From Chlamydomonas reinhardtii (Eukaryota > Chlorophyta > Chlorophyceae > Chlamydomonadales > Chlamydomonadaceae), in the NCBI RefSeq assembly GCF_000002595.2, contig NC_057004.1, positions 6,060,841-6,124,840 on the forward strand: a stretch of DNA of 64,000 bases, read 5' to 3'. The notes beneath the pieces are model-generated. The model did not search any database. It saw only the letters and a list, made by a program, of their open reading frames with translations, and was not told the DNA's origin. How positions within the stretch are numbered: position 1 is the stretch's first letter; each line of letters begins with the position of its first letter. A program made the position numbers and the translations under genes. Shown here piece after piece: positions 53,887-64,000 of the stretch.

Positions 53887-56748
53887 TTAGCCCTCATCCA
53901 AGCGTGTAACAGGGTGCGGGTTGGATAACCGCACATCCACCTCGCCAGCTACTGACGTTACTCGATATGCGCCTGGCGTGGGCGCCGAAGGGCCCGGTGG
54001 CAGGCCCGGTGCACGGCTGCTCGCTGAGCGCTGCCGCGTGAGCGACGGATTGGACGGAAGCCCACCTGCCGCGACGGAGCTTGCTGACTCCTCTCGGGAG
54101 CCTGGCCGGCTGAGATACGCCGGCGCAGCAAAGCTGTTGCCGCCGCCTGCGGCACCAACGCCAGCGCCGAGCCCGTGATCCGACTGCCCTGAAGAGGAGC
54201 ACCCAGACCGAGCTGAGCCAGGCCGCGGAGGGCCGCCACCGACCCCGCTGCCGGAGTTGTGGTGGTGGGCATGGCTGTGGTGCTGCGAGGCGGGGGCGGA
54301 CGCCCGCTCAGGCGTGTGCGGCTCGCCCCACGCCGTGCTGGGCCCAGCCCCTGCGCCGGTGGGCGTCCGCACGGGCCGGCTCGCGAGGATCTCGCTGATG
54401 CTTGCGCCGCTGCTGCCCACGCTGTCGGCCGCGATGTCCCGACACACCTTTGCCAGCACCATCTTGCGCCGGCCGGCGGCGGCTGCGCCCGGCGGCGGCC
54501 GCGCCGGCTGCAGCGGGCTACTGGGCACCGCCGGCGAGGAGGCAGGCTCCGGACCCAGCAGCGCAGGGTCATGGCCGGCGCCGTCCTGGCTGCTGCTGAG
54601 GCGCAGGATGTCCGCGTGCCCCGCACCGCGGCCACTCGAGGAGACGCTCGCCGCCGCCAGGCCGTTCCCATTGCCGTTCCCGTCCGCGCCCGCCCACCCC
54701 GCGTCGCCGGCAGCGCCGTCAGCTTCATCCGGATCAACAAATAACACCCGGTCCGCAGTCTCCAGCTTCCAACGCTTCAGTTCCTCCAGCAGCGCCTTCG
54801 GGTCGAGCTGGCCGCCCCGCATCAGAGCCATGGAGAGGCCGTTACCCCCGCTGGCGCTTAGCGCCGACGCAGCGCTGCCGCCTGCAGCACCGCCTGCCGT
54901 GCGCCCGCCGGCGCCCCCGGCCGTGCCGCCTGCCCTTGCCGCCGCGCCTTTCCACTTCCGCAGGTCGCGGGCTAAGCTGCCTCCAAACGCGGCCTCCGTG
55001 CCCTGCGTCAGTTTGCTGCCTGCAGGCCCATCGCCATCAGAGGTACCGGCCCCCGCGGCGCCGCCACCACCGCCCGCTGCTCCGTCGCCGCCGCCCGCAG
55101 CACCGCCCCCCCCGCTGGCGCCGCCTCCTATCCGGTTCTTCGCCCAGTACAGACCTAGCGAGCTTGATGTGCCTGGCGCCGCCCCGGTGCTCTGGGACGT
55201 GCCTATCCGCACCGAAAAGGACGCCGCAGTGCCCGGCCGCGCGCTAAAGGGCCGACTCGTGGACGTGCCGGGCCGCGCCTCGCCGCTGCCTGGCCGCCGC
55301 AAGCTGGGGCTCTCCCCGAACCCTGGACCAGCACCCCCGCCACCTCCCCCTGCGCCGCCGCCCCCGCTCCCTGGCCGCCGCAGGCCACTGGGTGGCAAGC
55401 CGGGACCAGGAGAGCTGACACTGAATCCCACGCCTGCAGCAGAGGGCATAGCCCAGCGCTCCTGAGGCGCCGAGGTACGCCCGCTGGGCGGCCGGCTGCC
55501 CGCCGGGCTGGCACCGCTGCTGGCTGATGGCGAGTGCGAGCTGCCGGCAGCTGCCGCGGTGGCGGCGCCCGTGGCCGCAGCAGCATGCGAAGCACGTAGG
55601 ATGGCCAGGCTGCCCTCCCGGCTGCTGCGTAGCGTTCGCATCCAGGTGCTGGTGGAGGAGGGCAGCAGAGTGGCGGTGCCCGGCCGCCCCTCCAGCTGCA
55701 CGTCGGTTCCGTCCGCCGCCGCCACCAGTAGGTTCATCTCTATCTCGCGGAACTCGTGCGAATCCACGCCCACCCGCGCGTGCTTGATGCCCGCCACCAC
55801 CAGTGCCACCTCCTCCGCATCCAGCGGGCCCGAGGGAGCGGCGGCGCCAGAGGAAGAGGCGGCCGCGGCCGCGTCCTCGGGCAGCCCGAGCGCGGCTGCC
55901 GCTACTGTAGAAGGCTTGTGAGACAGTGACGTCGCCGCCGCCTTGAGTGGCGGCGCTGGAAACGCTGCTGCGCCCTGGTTATAAGGGCTGCCGCCGGCTG
56001 TCCCGTCCTGGTACTTGTGCGGCGACGCCCCGGCCGGCCCGCGGTCTGCTGGCGTCACAGGCTCATCGTCAAGCGTCGCGAGCGCCGGCAGCGCCCCGCA
56101 CAGCGCCTGGAGGTAGTGGGGCTCACCAGCTGCGGGGTTGCCCGCCATGCTGAGCGTCTGCAGGTGCGGGCACGCGGCGAGGTAGTGCGCCGCGTCATCC
56201 ACGTGCTGCACGCAGTTGCACTCCACGTCCAGCACTTCGAGCTGCGGGCAGCAGTCCACCGGCTGCAAATCCGCGATATCATTGTAGGCGGCGTAAAGCT
56301 CCCGCAACGCCGTGAGGCCGTTCAGGCCGTCCAGGCTGCGCAGGCCGCAGCGCGACACCCACAGCACCTGCAGCATTCGGAAGCCGGTGCCAAGGTCGCG
56401 CAGCGAGGCCAGCGTGCTGCCGTTGAGGTTCAGCTCATGCAGGCTGGGCAGCGACGTGCCCAGATGCGCAATGCTGCCGCCTGTGGCCGAGTTCACGACC
56501 AGTTGCAGCGACGTGGCATCCTCCAGCCGCTCTACGCCGGCCAGCTGCTCCAAGTAGGCCCGCTCCACCTCTGGCACGGACAGGTCGTTCCACGCCTGTT
56601 CTTGTCCCGGCAGGCGTGCCAGCGGCGACGGGTTTTCCCGATCGAACTCCATTGTCGCATCGCCGGCACACCAGTGGCGCTCGCCAAGGGCCGCGCTGAA
56701 GCTTCCGCTTGCCGCTGAAGCCGAATGCGCACCCTGCACACGCGACAT
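53887..56748 (-). CDS. ODA8: ODA8, LRRC56 homologue for outer-arm dynein assembly
   Basis: One open frame of 953 residues from ATG at 56748 (a later ATG, MEFDRENPSPLARL, is also possible). Residues about 90-235 are leucine-rich repeats matching LRRC56: LPSLHELNLNGSTLASLRDL, LWVSRCGLRSLDGLNGLTAL, RELYAAYNDIADL, LEVLDVECNCVQ, LQTLSMAGNPAAGEP and the closing LPALATLDDEPVTP. LRRC56/ODA8 is needed for maturation and IFT-linked delivery of outer-arm dynein to cilia, working with ODA5/ODA10. The other 700 residues are Gly/Ala/Ser/Pro-rich and disordered, with an island (VALVVAGIKHARVGVDSHEF) and LLEELKRWKLETADRVLFVD. Absence of introns over 2.9 kb is unusual beside its neighbours. Confidence 0.9.
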   Translation of the reverse strand: MSRVQGAHSASAASGSFSAALGERHWCAGDATMEFDRENPSPLARLPGQEQAWNDLSVPEVERAYLEQLAGVERLEDATSLQLVVNSATGGSIAHLGTSLPSLHELNLNGSTLASLRDLGTGFRMLQVLWVSRCGLRSLDGLNGLTALRELYAAYNDIADLQPVDCCPQLEVLDVECNCVQHVDDAAHYLAACPHLQTLSMAGNPAAGEPHYLQALCGALPALATLDDEPVTPADRGPAGASPHKYQDGTAGGSPYNQGAAAFPAPPLKAAATSLSHKPSTVAAAALGLPEDAAAAASSSGAAAPSGPLDAEEVALVVAGIKHARVGVDSHEFREIEMNLLVAAADGTDVQLEGRPGTATLLPSSTSTWMRTLRSSREGSLAILRASHAAAATGAATAAAAGSSHSPSASSGASPAGSRPPSGRTSAPQERWAMPSAAGVGFSVSSPGPGLPPSGLRRPGSGGGGAGGGGGGAGPGFGESPSLRRPGSGEARPGTSTSRPFSARPGTAASFSVRIGTSQSTGAAPGTSSSLGLYWAKNRIGGGASGGGGAAGGGDGAAGGGGGAAGAGTSDGDGPAGSKLTQGTEAAFGGSLARDLRKWKGAAARAGGTAGGAGGRTAGGAAGGSAASALSASGGNGLSMALMRGGQLDPKALLEELKRWKLETADRVLFVDPDEADGAAGDAGWAGADGNGNGNGLAAASVSSSGRGAGHADILRLSSSQDGAGHDPALLGPEPASSPAVPSSPLQPARPPPGAAAAGRRKMVLAKVCRDIAADSVGSSGASISEILASRPVRTPTGAGAGPSTAWGEPHTPERASAPASQHHSHAHHHNSGSGVGGGPPRPGSARSGCSSSGQSDHGLGAGVGAAGGGNSFAAPAYLSRPGSREESASSVAAGGLPSNPSLTRQRSASSRAPGLPPGPSAPTPGAYRVTSVAGEVDVRLSNPHPVTRLDEG

Positions 56749-57344
56749 GGCACACCAGTCTGTTTGCTGAAGTGCTGCAAGCCTGTTGAGCGGAGATCTA
56801 TGCTTCAAGCAAACGGGTGTGCAAACGTTTAATGCGGAGCCGTGGACCGGGATAGTCGCATGTCGCGGTGCAGACTAGACAGGTCAACCCCGTGCTCAGG
56901 CGGTAAGCTCAATTGCGCGCTGGTCATATGTCACGGCAACTTCTCATCCAGCATGAGCACGAGCCTTGTTCTCTCCAAGCGCACCTGCTCGCCTCTGTGC
57001 TGCTCTCCGACCGCAGGTCAACTATAACATATCATTAAATTTGTCTTTTTACGCTTGAATCGGCATTGGCTAAGACAGAAGCTTGAAATGGCTTGCGAAT
57101 TGCACTGGTCAGAGTTGTTTTGCTGCAGCGCTCTGTGGTCATGTGCAGTCCTGAATGCGTCATGCATAAGAAACGGAATGGATAGCGAGTGGTGCTGAGT
57201 CTATGTAGATACTCGATGGCGCACAACCCGATGCTGAGTGCCCTGACTCCCAGTCCCGCCTCTTTCCGCACTCGTCACACACTGGGGAGGGCTCTCGGCG
57301 TCCCGAGGACGGGTTCCATGCAACGTACTGCAGCTGCGCAGTTA
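56749..57344. other. ODA8 upstream region and Misato 3' flank
   Basis: No exon recognised. The left part is ODA8 promoter and 5' UTR, the right part lies past the Misato poly(A) signal. Confidence 0.5.
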
Positions 57345-57349
57345 TTACA
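57345..57349 (-). terminator. Poly(A) signal TGTAA
   Basis: Sense-strand TGTAA 151 bases past the Misato stop codon. Confidence 0.65.
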
Positions 57350-57499
57350 TGTTAAGCTGGGGGAGCGCGAGCCATACTGTGCCACACGATGCGACTGACA
57401 CCGCAGCCTGCCGCGGCCCCAGCCGAGCACCCAGCCGCTCGAGCGCACACCGCCTGAAGGCCAAGCACGCGGCCACGCGCCTGATCCCTTGTGCTTCCC

Positions 57500-60400
57500 T
57501 CAATAGTGGTTCCCGTCATCGTCCGCAGCAAACTTCCCCACCAGCTCGTGCAGGCGGTCCGATACCTCTGTCGCGTCATCTCGCCCCACATCCCAGGCAT
57601 CCAGCACCGCCCGGCCCGCAGCCGCCCCCGCCCCCCGCGTCCAGCGCGCCTGCACGCCCCGCACCCAGCCCATGAACTCGCTTGTGGCCTGAAGCCGAGT
57701 CAGCACGCCCACGCTGGCCACGCCCTGCCCCGCCGCCCGGCCGCCCGGGCCCACGGGCACTGCTGTGAGGGCCGCGCTGGCCGCCGAGGCAGATGCCGCG
57801 CCCGCCGCCGCGCGGGTGCTCACTGAACCCGGCAGCCCGTTCCCTGCGCCACCAGCCGCCGCGTCTGTCACCTTGGTTCCGCTGCCTCTGCCTCCGCCAC
57901 CGTCGTCACACGAAAGCATGATGTCGCCGTGCAGGGAAACCACGGGCGAGAAGAGGTCCGGGAAGGGCAGCGGCAGGGCCAGAGGCATGGGCGTAGCGCA
58001 GCGGTGGCGCACGCACATGCGGTGTGCCCGCCGCCGCAGCAGCGAGTCCAGGGCCTCCAGGGCGGACGCGGTGGAGGCAGGGCCGGCGTCGGTGCGCGCG
58101 CCTGCATGCACGCAAAGTCACAAACACAAACAAACGCTGAACGAGGCTAACATGCTTGCATTTATCCGTTCCGACCAGCAAGTGCACGCACATGTTGTTG
58201 CGCACATCGTGATTGACAGGTAGCACGGCCAAGCGCATAAGCCGGGGTAGCATGACAGTCAAGGCGACTGCTGCGTTCAAGGCCCCGAAAGACAGCCCCA
58301 CAGCATCTGCAGTCCAAAGTCCACACCGTGCCCGCTGCTTGCTCTCAGCCATCACACACCTCGCAGGCAGTAGCTCTCGGCCCGGCTGGCGCCGCCCCCC
58401 CGCAGCGCCGTATCGTCCCGCCCGCTGATGCCCGGCGTCAGGCTGGCCAGCTGCTCCAAGCCTGTCAGCTGCGCCGTACTGCCGTACACTGACTCGCCCC
58501 GCACCAACCGCGGCTGTGACGCAGCCGCCGCCGTGCCGCGGTTTCCGCCGCCTCTCGGATGCATCGCCGCCTCGGCTGCCACGGCCGCGGCCGCGGCGGC
58601 TGTGACAGCGGTGGAGTCGTGCGGCGGCCGGATGCGTGTATCTAGCTGGCGCTGAAGCTGCTGGAGGTCGGCGGGAAGGGAGGGGCAGGGCAGGCACAGG
58701 TGCAGCGCTGCCAGGCCGGCGGCGGCGGGGCGCAGCAGCTGTATCAGGGAGTGCAGGTCACTGACACCCACTGACTCGCCCAGCGGGGTGCGCCGGCCTG
58801 CGCGGGTGTGGGCCCCCAGGAGGGAAGGGAAGGGCCATATGTTAGGACCATATGTTGAAAAGAGGCAAAAGGGGCAGGGGTCCGACACCATGCATGCGAG
58901 TGTGGGTGGGCCGCGGCTGGCGCATGTGTGATTGCTGTGGAGACCTCTCGCCCGGATGCAGCCCCGAGGCCATGCGGGAAGGTCTCCTCACGAGCTGTGG
59001 TGGGCTAGCACGGTACATGCATGCGCGTTTGCGATGGCAAGTGGCCCTTGCAAGATTCACTTAAAGTTGATGAGCGACTCTGCTTTGCATGTCTTACCAG
59101 TCAGGCGTGTGGGCAGCATTGCACTATCCACCGCCGCCGCCAGTAGCGCGCTGGTGTGGAACGGCAGTGCCGGGTTGTATGACGACATGTACGGCAGCGC
59201 CGAAGACAGCTGTACGGCAGGCGCCGCCAGCGGGATGTACAATGAGGCGAGCTCGCTCATGCGGCACAGCGCCAGCGCCTCGCTCAACTCGTCCCTGCAG
59301 GCAAGAGCGCGCGGCGGCGGTGGCGCATGCGCGAGGTGGCGTCACACGTTACAGGGGCACACGGTTACAGGGGCACACGGTTACAGGGGCACACGGTTAC
59401 AATGGCACACGGTTACAGGGGCACACGGTTACAGGGGCACACGGTACCGTAGATGGAGGAGGGGTCCGCCGTGTCCGTTATTGACGGGTGGCGGGCACAG
59501 ACCGGCACACGCACCAAACGGCGCATGCGGTCGGGGGCGCCGCGTCACCACCCGGCCATGGCGGCAAACATGAAGCTTGAAGGCTTACACATAGGGTGAC
59601 CGGGCGCACGCCACCCGCACCTGGCGCGCGCAGTCATCTGCGCCGTCGAAACCGGCAGCCCCGGACCCGCGACGTCTGCTGCGCCCGCCCATGCGCCTGG
59701 CTGTCTCAGCGAGAACAGCACTCGCGGCCGGCCGGGGAAGTCCTCGACCACCTCAGACAGCACGGCGGCGGCATAGCCGCCGAAGCCGGTCTGATCATCT
59801 ACCAGGATTTGGAAGCCTGTACGGCAGTAGTACACTCATCATTGTGACGTGGCATGCACGTGACACAGCGGTGCCGCAGCCTGCATTGCTTCACAGCGGT
59901 CGTACAACGGATCCAGCAGACCGGCTGCACACACACACACGCGCAACCATGTCTTTGCGTACACATGCCCCAGCTCCAATACCCGCCGTAGACCGCCACT
60001 GACCCACCTCCCATACAGCGCCCACGCTCCCAGCCCCTGCACTCCCAGCCTCCCTGCACCGCCGCGCGCCCTACCCGCCAGGCTGTCGCACGCCTCCGCC
60101 AGCAGCCGCACCACGTCCACGCCCTCCTCCACCATCTGCAGCCCGCCGCCGCCGCCGCCGCCCAACAGGCCGCCCGCCGCCGCGCCCCAGCCCGCCGCCA
60201 GCGAATGCTCCGAGGGGCCGCTCCAGGAGCCCGGCAGCGACACCACCATGCGCGGACTGACCAGCACCTGGTGGAGGGATTCGGATGAAGAGGGAGGAGG
60301 AGGAGGAGGAGGAGGAGGAGGAGTGGGTGCCAGGGTGCATGCGTTGCTGAGGATACGGCCTGTCAGCCGTAGCCGCGGTTGTCGCTTGCGCTTGAGTGCT

Positions 60401-61525
60401 ATCGACACCCACCTTGCAAAAGTCTGTCCAGTGCCGCGCCCCCGCCGCTGCCGCTGACGAGGTTCCGGCGCCGCCTGTGCGGCGGCGTGCCGCCGCCGCT
60501 GCTGCCGCGGGGTCGAGTAGCCGCGCCGCCTCCTCCAGCACTGCCTGCTGCCTGGCAGCCTCCGCCTCGTCTGCAAAGGAACCACCACTACCGTGTATCA
60601 TGGAAGCACAGGTACATACTACTGTGCCACAAACTTCCAGCTGGATATTCCAGAAGTCGGCCCTCGCTCCTTGCTTTCTTTTAACACCAGATGTTGGCCC
60701 CTGCCCTCACCCAGGGTGTCCCAGTCGAGAGCCTCGTGCTGTTCCAGGGTCGCCGCGAAGGCGCTACGTGCCACCGGCGCCGCCCGATGCACATCCACGC
60801 CGCCAGTCCAAGTGGGAACCGCCGCAACGCCTCCGCCTGCCGCCGCCGCCGCCGCAGCTGCTGCAGCTGCTTCGGCACGGTGGGATGCCCCTGCAACGCA
60901 TGTGGCAGAAGCCGTGTGTACGCACGGCCCCTGTTGGGACTACAAGCGCTGGCAGCCGAGCACTACAGCTACACTGATTCACATTTAGCTATTATTGTGT
61001 CCCGTACATACTGGATCCTTACCTCCGGAGCTGCCGGCTAGGTCGAACCAAGCTGCACGCGGCCGGTACGTCATGGCGCCCTGTGTAACCAGTGTCGCGG
61101 CATGATGAAGACACACAGGACCATACTTGATACATTTGCAGCCTGCGCTATTACTCACAAAATCAAGCAGATCCCTCAGGAATGCAGTCTGGCGCAAGGC
61201 CTGGGCAAACCTGCGCCAGACTCACGTTCCGGCCCTCAGATGAAGAGAAGAGCGTGTCGTAGTCCACACAATCCGCATACTCAGACCAGCCCTCCCGGCC
61301 GCTGTAGCCGGCTGCCTCATCCTGCAGTATTAGGGTCACCAGATGCGCATGATACCCAAGACCGAGAGCGTTGACGCAAATAGTTCAGCAGGGCGCGCCG
61401 TGACCCGGGGTGGGTGGCGGGTACCAACCGCCGCTGCCGGCACTGCGCACCTGCAGGTTCCAGTAGTGCGCCGAAACAAAGCTCGCATAGCTCCCAAAGC
61501 TCAGTGTCACAATTTCCTTTGGCAT
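57500..61525 (-). CDS. Misato/DML1 family protein
   Basis: Exons 61525-61451, 61321-61226, 61080-61023, 60890-60711, 60570-60413, 60267-60075, 59816-59621, 59294-59098, 58797-58360, 58101-57500 join in frame to 730 residues (human MSTO1 about 570). Family marks: MPKEIVTLSFGSYASFVSAH and YWNLQ at the N-terminus; ARHWTDFCKVLVSPR; AEACDSLAGFQILVDDQTGF (the GFQ-D-GF tubulin-like block); YNPALPFHTSALLAAAVDSA followed by MLPTRL; and the C-terminal RDDATEVSDRLHELV. Misato proteins have a tubulin/FtsZ-like fold without tubulin's polymerisation role and act in mitochondrial distribution and, in insects, spindle formation via chaperonins. Extra length comes from Ala and Gly runs. It is divergent from BBS7. 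Confidence 0.92.
59343..59446. repeat. 16-bp minisatellite in a Misato intron
   Basis: Six tandem units of ACAGGGGCACACGGTT (one with AATGG, the last ending GGTA) run from 59351, in the intron between exons 7 and 8. Each unit border reads TTACA on the plus strand, that is TGTAA on the Misato sense strand. Confidence 0.93.
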
Positions 61526-61963
61526 GGCACGTGAGGAAGCTCAGGTGCGAGAACTGATGGCTGGTTTTGGCGGGTTCTTCCAATGAATTAAGTGCTTGAC
61601 ATTTGTGGTACCGCTGTAGACACTGGCAAAGCGCGTATGGGAATGCCGGCTGCAAACAACTCTGGTTTGCAAATTGCCCATGTACACAATTGATGAAACC
61701 GGCTTTGGCGGGCTTGAAAGCGAAGCTATTTTGTAAACTGATTGCACTCGGATACGTATTAACGAAAACATTTGCGTGAAACAAAGCAGCTTTGACTTTT
61801 GGACAAGCTTCGTCTTTGACAACCTTCCCCACCATAGCTCTTGAATAATCACGCGTATCACACGTGCAATGAGCTCATAGAAGCACATTCAGCCGCCCGT
61901 CCCAAGCGACGGGTGGCACTTCTTCTTTGCATTCTCTGCTAGGCGTGCAAAGGCCAGACAACA
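61526..61963. promoter_or_regulatory. Bidirectional promoter region, Misato and BBS7
   Basis: 438 bp separate the two start codons. TTTGGCGGG, an E2F-like word, occurs twice in direct orientation (61566-61574 and 61704-61712). A 9-bp inverted repeat with one mismatch (CCGCCCGTC at 61893-61901, GACGGGTGG at 61908-61916) lies 48 bp before the BBS7 start. Assignment of these to factors is inference. Confidence 0.5.
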
Positions 61964-63857
61964 ATGGAGCTGGAACTATTTCGCCAGGACCTTATACAGA
62001 CCAGCACATGCGCCACGGGGACGCTGGCGGTGAGCAAGCTCACTGGACCCGCGGGCGTACATGTGAGACAAGCGCTGACCCCACACACTGCCTGTGTAGG
62101 TGCTACCGCTGACGGAGGAGAAGAAGACGCAGAAGGTTGCGGCCGGAGATATGTCAGGGGTAGTGCAGTGCTTCTCCGTAAAGAAGGGGGAGTTCAACGT
62201 GGCCTTCAAGACCCTGCCCTCGGCAGCCAACAAGGCGAGTGGCGGGCACCCAGGCACTGGCCGCTTGTTGCGAAGGCGCTTGCATCAGGGGCTACGGCTG
62301 GTGATGGAGGAAACCGCTGGGTCCAAGGGGGATGCTTGCATGGCTGCTGCGAAGGGTATGCCACAGTGTGCCCATAGGGCAGGGCACAAGGCGATGCATG
62401 GCCACGCCTGCGCCCTGTTGCACAGGTGACAAGCCTGGTGCTTGGCAAGGGCAAGTCACAAAAGGACAAAATCTTCGTGGCGGCTGGCAATCAGGTAGGG
62501 CACTGCGCGGTGCGGTGCTGTCACGGCGCGCGTGGCGGTGGAGGGGGCTGTAACGGTCTCAGTGGCTGGAGCCGGGGCGTTTTGAGGGTAACAGGAGTTT
62601 GTGCCTGGGCACTCGGCCCCAAGCGGTGAATACAGAGGATAGCGGTGTGCAACCGTGGTTCAGCTGCTTGGCGGTTAGGCACGGAGGGTTGTGCAGCGAC
62701 GAAGTGGGCACATGCAGGAAGGCTGCTACACTGCGAGCATGTGTATGAAGCAGCCAGCTTAGTGTGCTCCTCCCTCCCAGTTTGAACCACGCGCACACCA
62801 GCAACGCCCCCCCTCCAAAAGCAGTTGTCAGGCCCCCAAGTCGCAGGCACCCACATCTTTCAGCCATCGCCGCCCTTGCGTCAGCATGTGTTGTGCCCGT
62901 GGGGTTATGCATTGGCAGGAAGCGGGAACCTGCCTCTCCGCCCCCACTCCTGCCCCTCACCATTTTCCTCTTAACCACCCCCGAACACAACTCCCCAATC
63001 ACCTCCACCTCCAACCCTTGCCACTTTCCCTTGCAGATCAAGGGCGTGAACAAGAAGGGCAAGGAGTTCTTTCGCTTCAACACGCAGCTCACGGAGACCA
63101 TTCGTCGTGTGGATGTGTTTGAGAAGAACATCTGGTCTGCTGGCGAGTACGTGCACAATCACTTCATCGAGGCAAAGGACAAGGCGCTATACCTGTGCCC
63201 CGACCGCATCAATGACGCCGAGGTGAGCGGTGCCGCCGGGCGTGATAGGATACCGCAGCCGGACCCAAAGTGGGCACCGGGCTGCACTGCAAGCCACTGC
63301 GAGCACCACCAGCATCACAACTCCCTCCCCGCCCCCACCATCCCGCGACCCCACACAACCTCACACAACTTTGCCAACCCACCCAAACCTCAAACCCCGT
63401 TCCCCGCCAGGTGGTGCCACTGGCGAACCCCGCCGAGCTGTGGCCGGTGCTGGCGTGTCAGGACCGCTACGTGCGTGTGCTGCGCGGCAGTGAGCCCGTG
63501 TACGAGGCGCCCACGCCCGCCGCCCCCGTGAGCCTGCAGTACGTGGTGGACAGCCACGACCCACAGCACCGCTTCCCCAACGCCAAGGAGGTGTTGTACG
63601 GCACTGACACGGGTGAGCGGCGGAGAGGAGTGGGGGAAGGAAGGGAGACAGAGGCAGGAGTGGGGCGGCGGCGGGGGCGCGGTGCCGTTATGCGCTGTGC
63701 GGGTAGCAGGGGCCGGCACCTGGGCAGGGATGTAACCTCAGGTGCTGCCGCCCTGCCCAGGCACGCTGGTTCAGCTGCTGCTGGAGGCTGAGGCGGCACG
63801 GCAGGGCTTCACATTGGCAAACCCCAAGAAGCAGGGCGCCGTGGCGGCCGTGTACAG
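61964..63857 (+). CDS. BBS7: BBS7, BBSome subunit, 5' part
   Basis: Exons 61964-62029, 62100-62234, 62426-62494, 63037-63222, 63411-63612, 63761-63857 give about 251 residues; the gene continues beyond the window (human BBS7 is 715). The BBSome is an octameric coat that carries membrane proteins out of cilia on IFT trains; BBS7 supplies a beta-propeller that pairs with BBS2. Matching blocks: TQKVAAGDMSGVVQCFSVKK then GEFNVAFKTLP; KIFVAAGNQIKGVNKKGKEF; RFNTQLTETIRRVDVF; AGEYVHNHF; LYLCPDRINDAE; PVLACQDRYVRVLRGSEPVY; and NPKKQGAVAAVY, all propeller sequence. The second intron starts GCGAGT, a GC-AG intron. The last visible exon ends in phase 2. Confidence 0.95.
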
Positions 63858-63867
63858 GTAGGTGATT

Positions 63868-63931
63868 TGGGTGGTTGGGTGGGTGGGTGGGTGGTTGGGT
63901 GGGTGGGTGGGTGGGTGGGTGGGTGGGTGGG
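63868..63931 (+). repeat. GGGT microsatellite in BBS7 intron 6
   Basis: About sixteen GGGT/GGTT units on the plus (sense) strand, directly after the donor of exon 6. The runs of three guanines could form G-quadruplexes in DNA or pre-mRNA. Confidence 0.95.
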
Positions 63932-64000
63932 CGCTCAACGGGGACGAGGACAGGGGTCGACGGGAGCGGGTACAGGTCAGGGGAGGCGAGGGCGGGAAGG

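Noticed and set aside
54257-55465. 402-codon plus-strand open frame
   Set aside because: Antisense shadow of the Gly/Ala/Pro-rich part of ODA8; no family signature, and the ODA8 frame continues without break.
59343-59446. CRISPR-like direct repeats
   Set aside because: Head-to-tail 16-bp units without spacers inside a eukaryotic intron: a minisatellite.

Overview
The window is nuclear DNA of a volvocine green alga, almost certainly Chlamydomonas reinhardtii. It is GC-rich and intron-dense, introns follow GT-AG with GTGAG/GTAAG donors, and several genes are followed by the green-algal poly(A) signal TGTAA. The spliced chlorophyllide a oxygenase comes to exactly 645 codons, the length I recall for the C. 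reinhardtii enzyme. CAO, ODA8 and BBS7 also appear together, and I recall all three mapping to chromosome 1. Gene models were built by hand from splice sites, phase continuity and family alignment from memory; no search was run.

Layout. 0.7-2.5 kb (-): YjbQ/UPF0047 protein. 2.9-3.4 kb (+): single-exon bZIP factor. 4.6-6.5 kb (-): small plastid membrane protein with an internal duplication. 7.7-13.9 kb (+): 20-exon secreted, membrane-anchored protein with two PstS-like phosphate-binding domains. 15.5-17.9 kb (-): conserved protein I do not recognise. 18.7-21.5 kb: remnant of a Fanzor-bearing transposon, then a long stretch without genes that may be CAO 3' UTR. 21.7-24.4 kb (-): CAO. 24.4-27.1 kb: repeats. 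27.1-32.1 kb (-): two coiled-coil genes head to tail. 32.6-36.4 kb (-): CTU2/NCS2. 36.5-40 kb: transposon-derived DNA, including a Fanzor C-terminal exon. 41.4-47.7 kb (-): SBP-box transcription factor with a very long Gln-rich tail, 5' end unresolved. 49.6-52.7 kb (-): acidic/basic nuclear protein. 53.9-56.7 kb (-): ODA8/LRRC56. 57.5-61.5 kb (-): Misato/DML1. 62.0 kb to the end (+): 5' part of BBS7.

How genes relate. ODA8 (outer-arm dynein assembly) and BBS7 (BBSome subunit) make a ciliary neighbourhood around Misato, and Misato and BBS7 are divergent over 438 bp. CAO and the small three-span protein are plastid genes; the YjbQ protein may also be imported. CTU2 serves cytosolic tRNA thiolation. 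bZIP and SBP proteins are DNA-binding regulators.

Most noteworthy: (i) the tandem PstS-like, type-I membrane protein; (ii) Fanzor (eukaryotic TnpB relative) 3' ends at two sites, each followed at the same distance by a hairpin-rich module that recurs across the window with compensatory base changes; (iii) a minisatellite in a Misato intron that puts six sense-strand TGTAA signals inside the gene.
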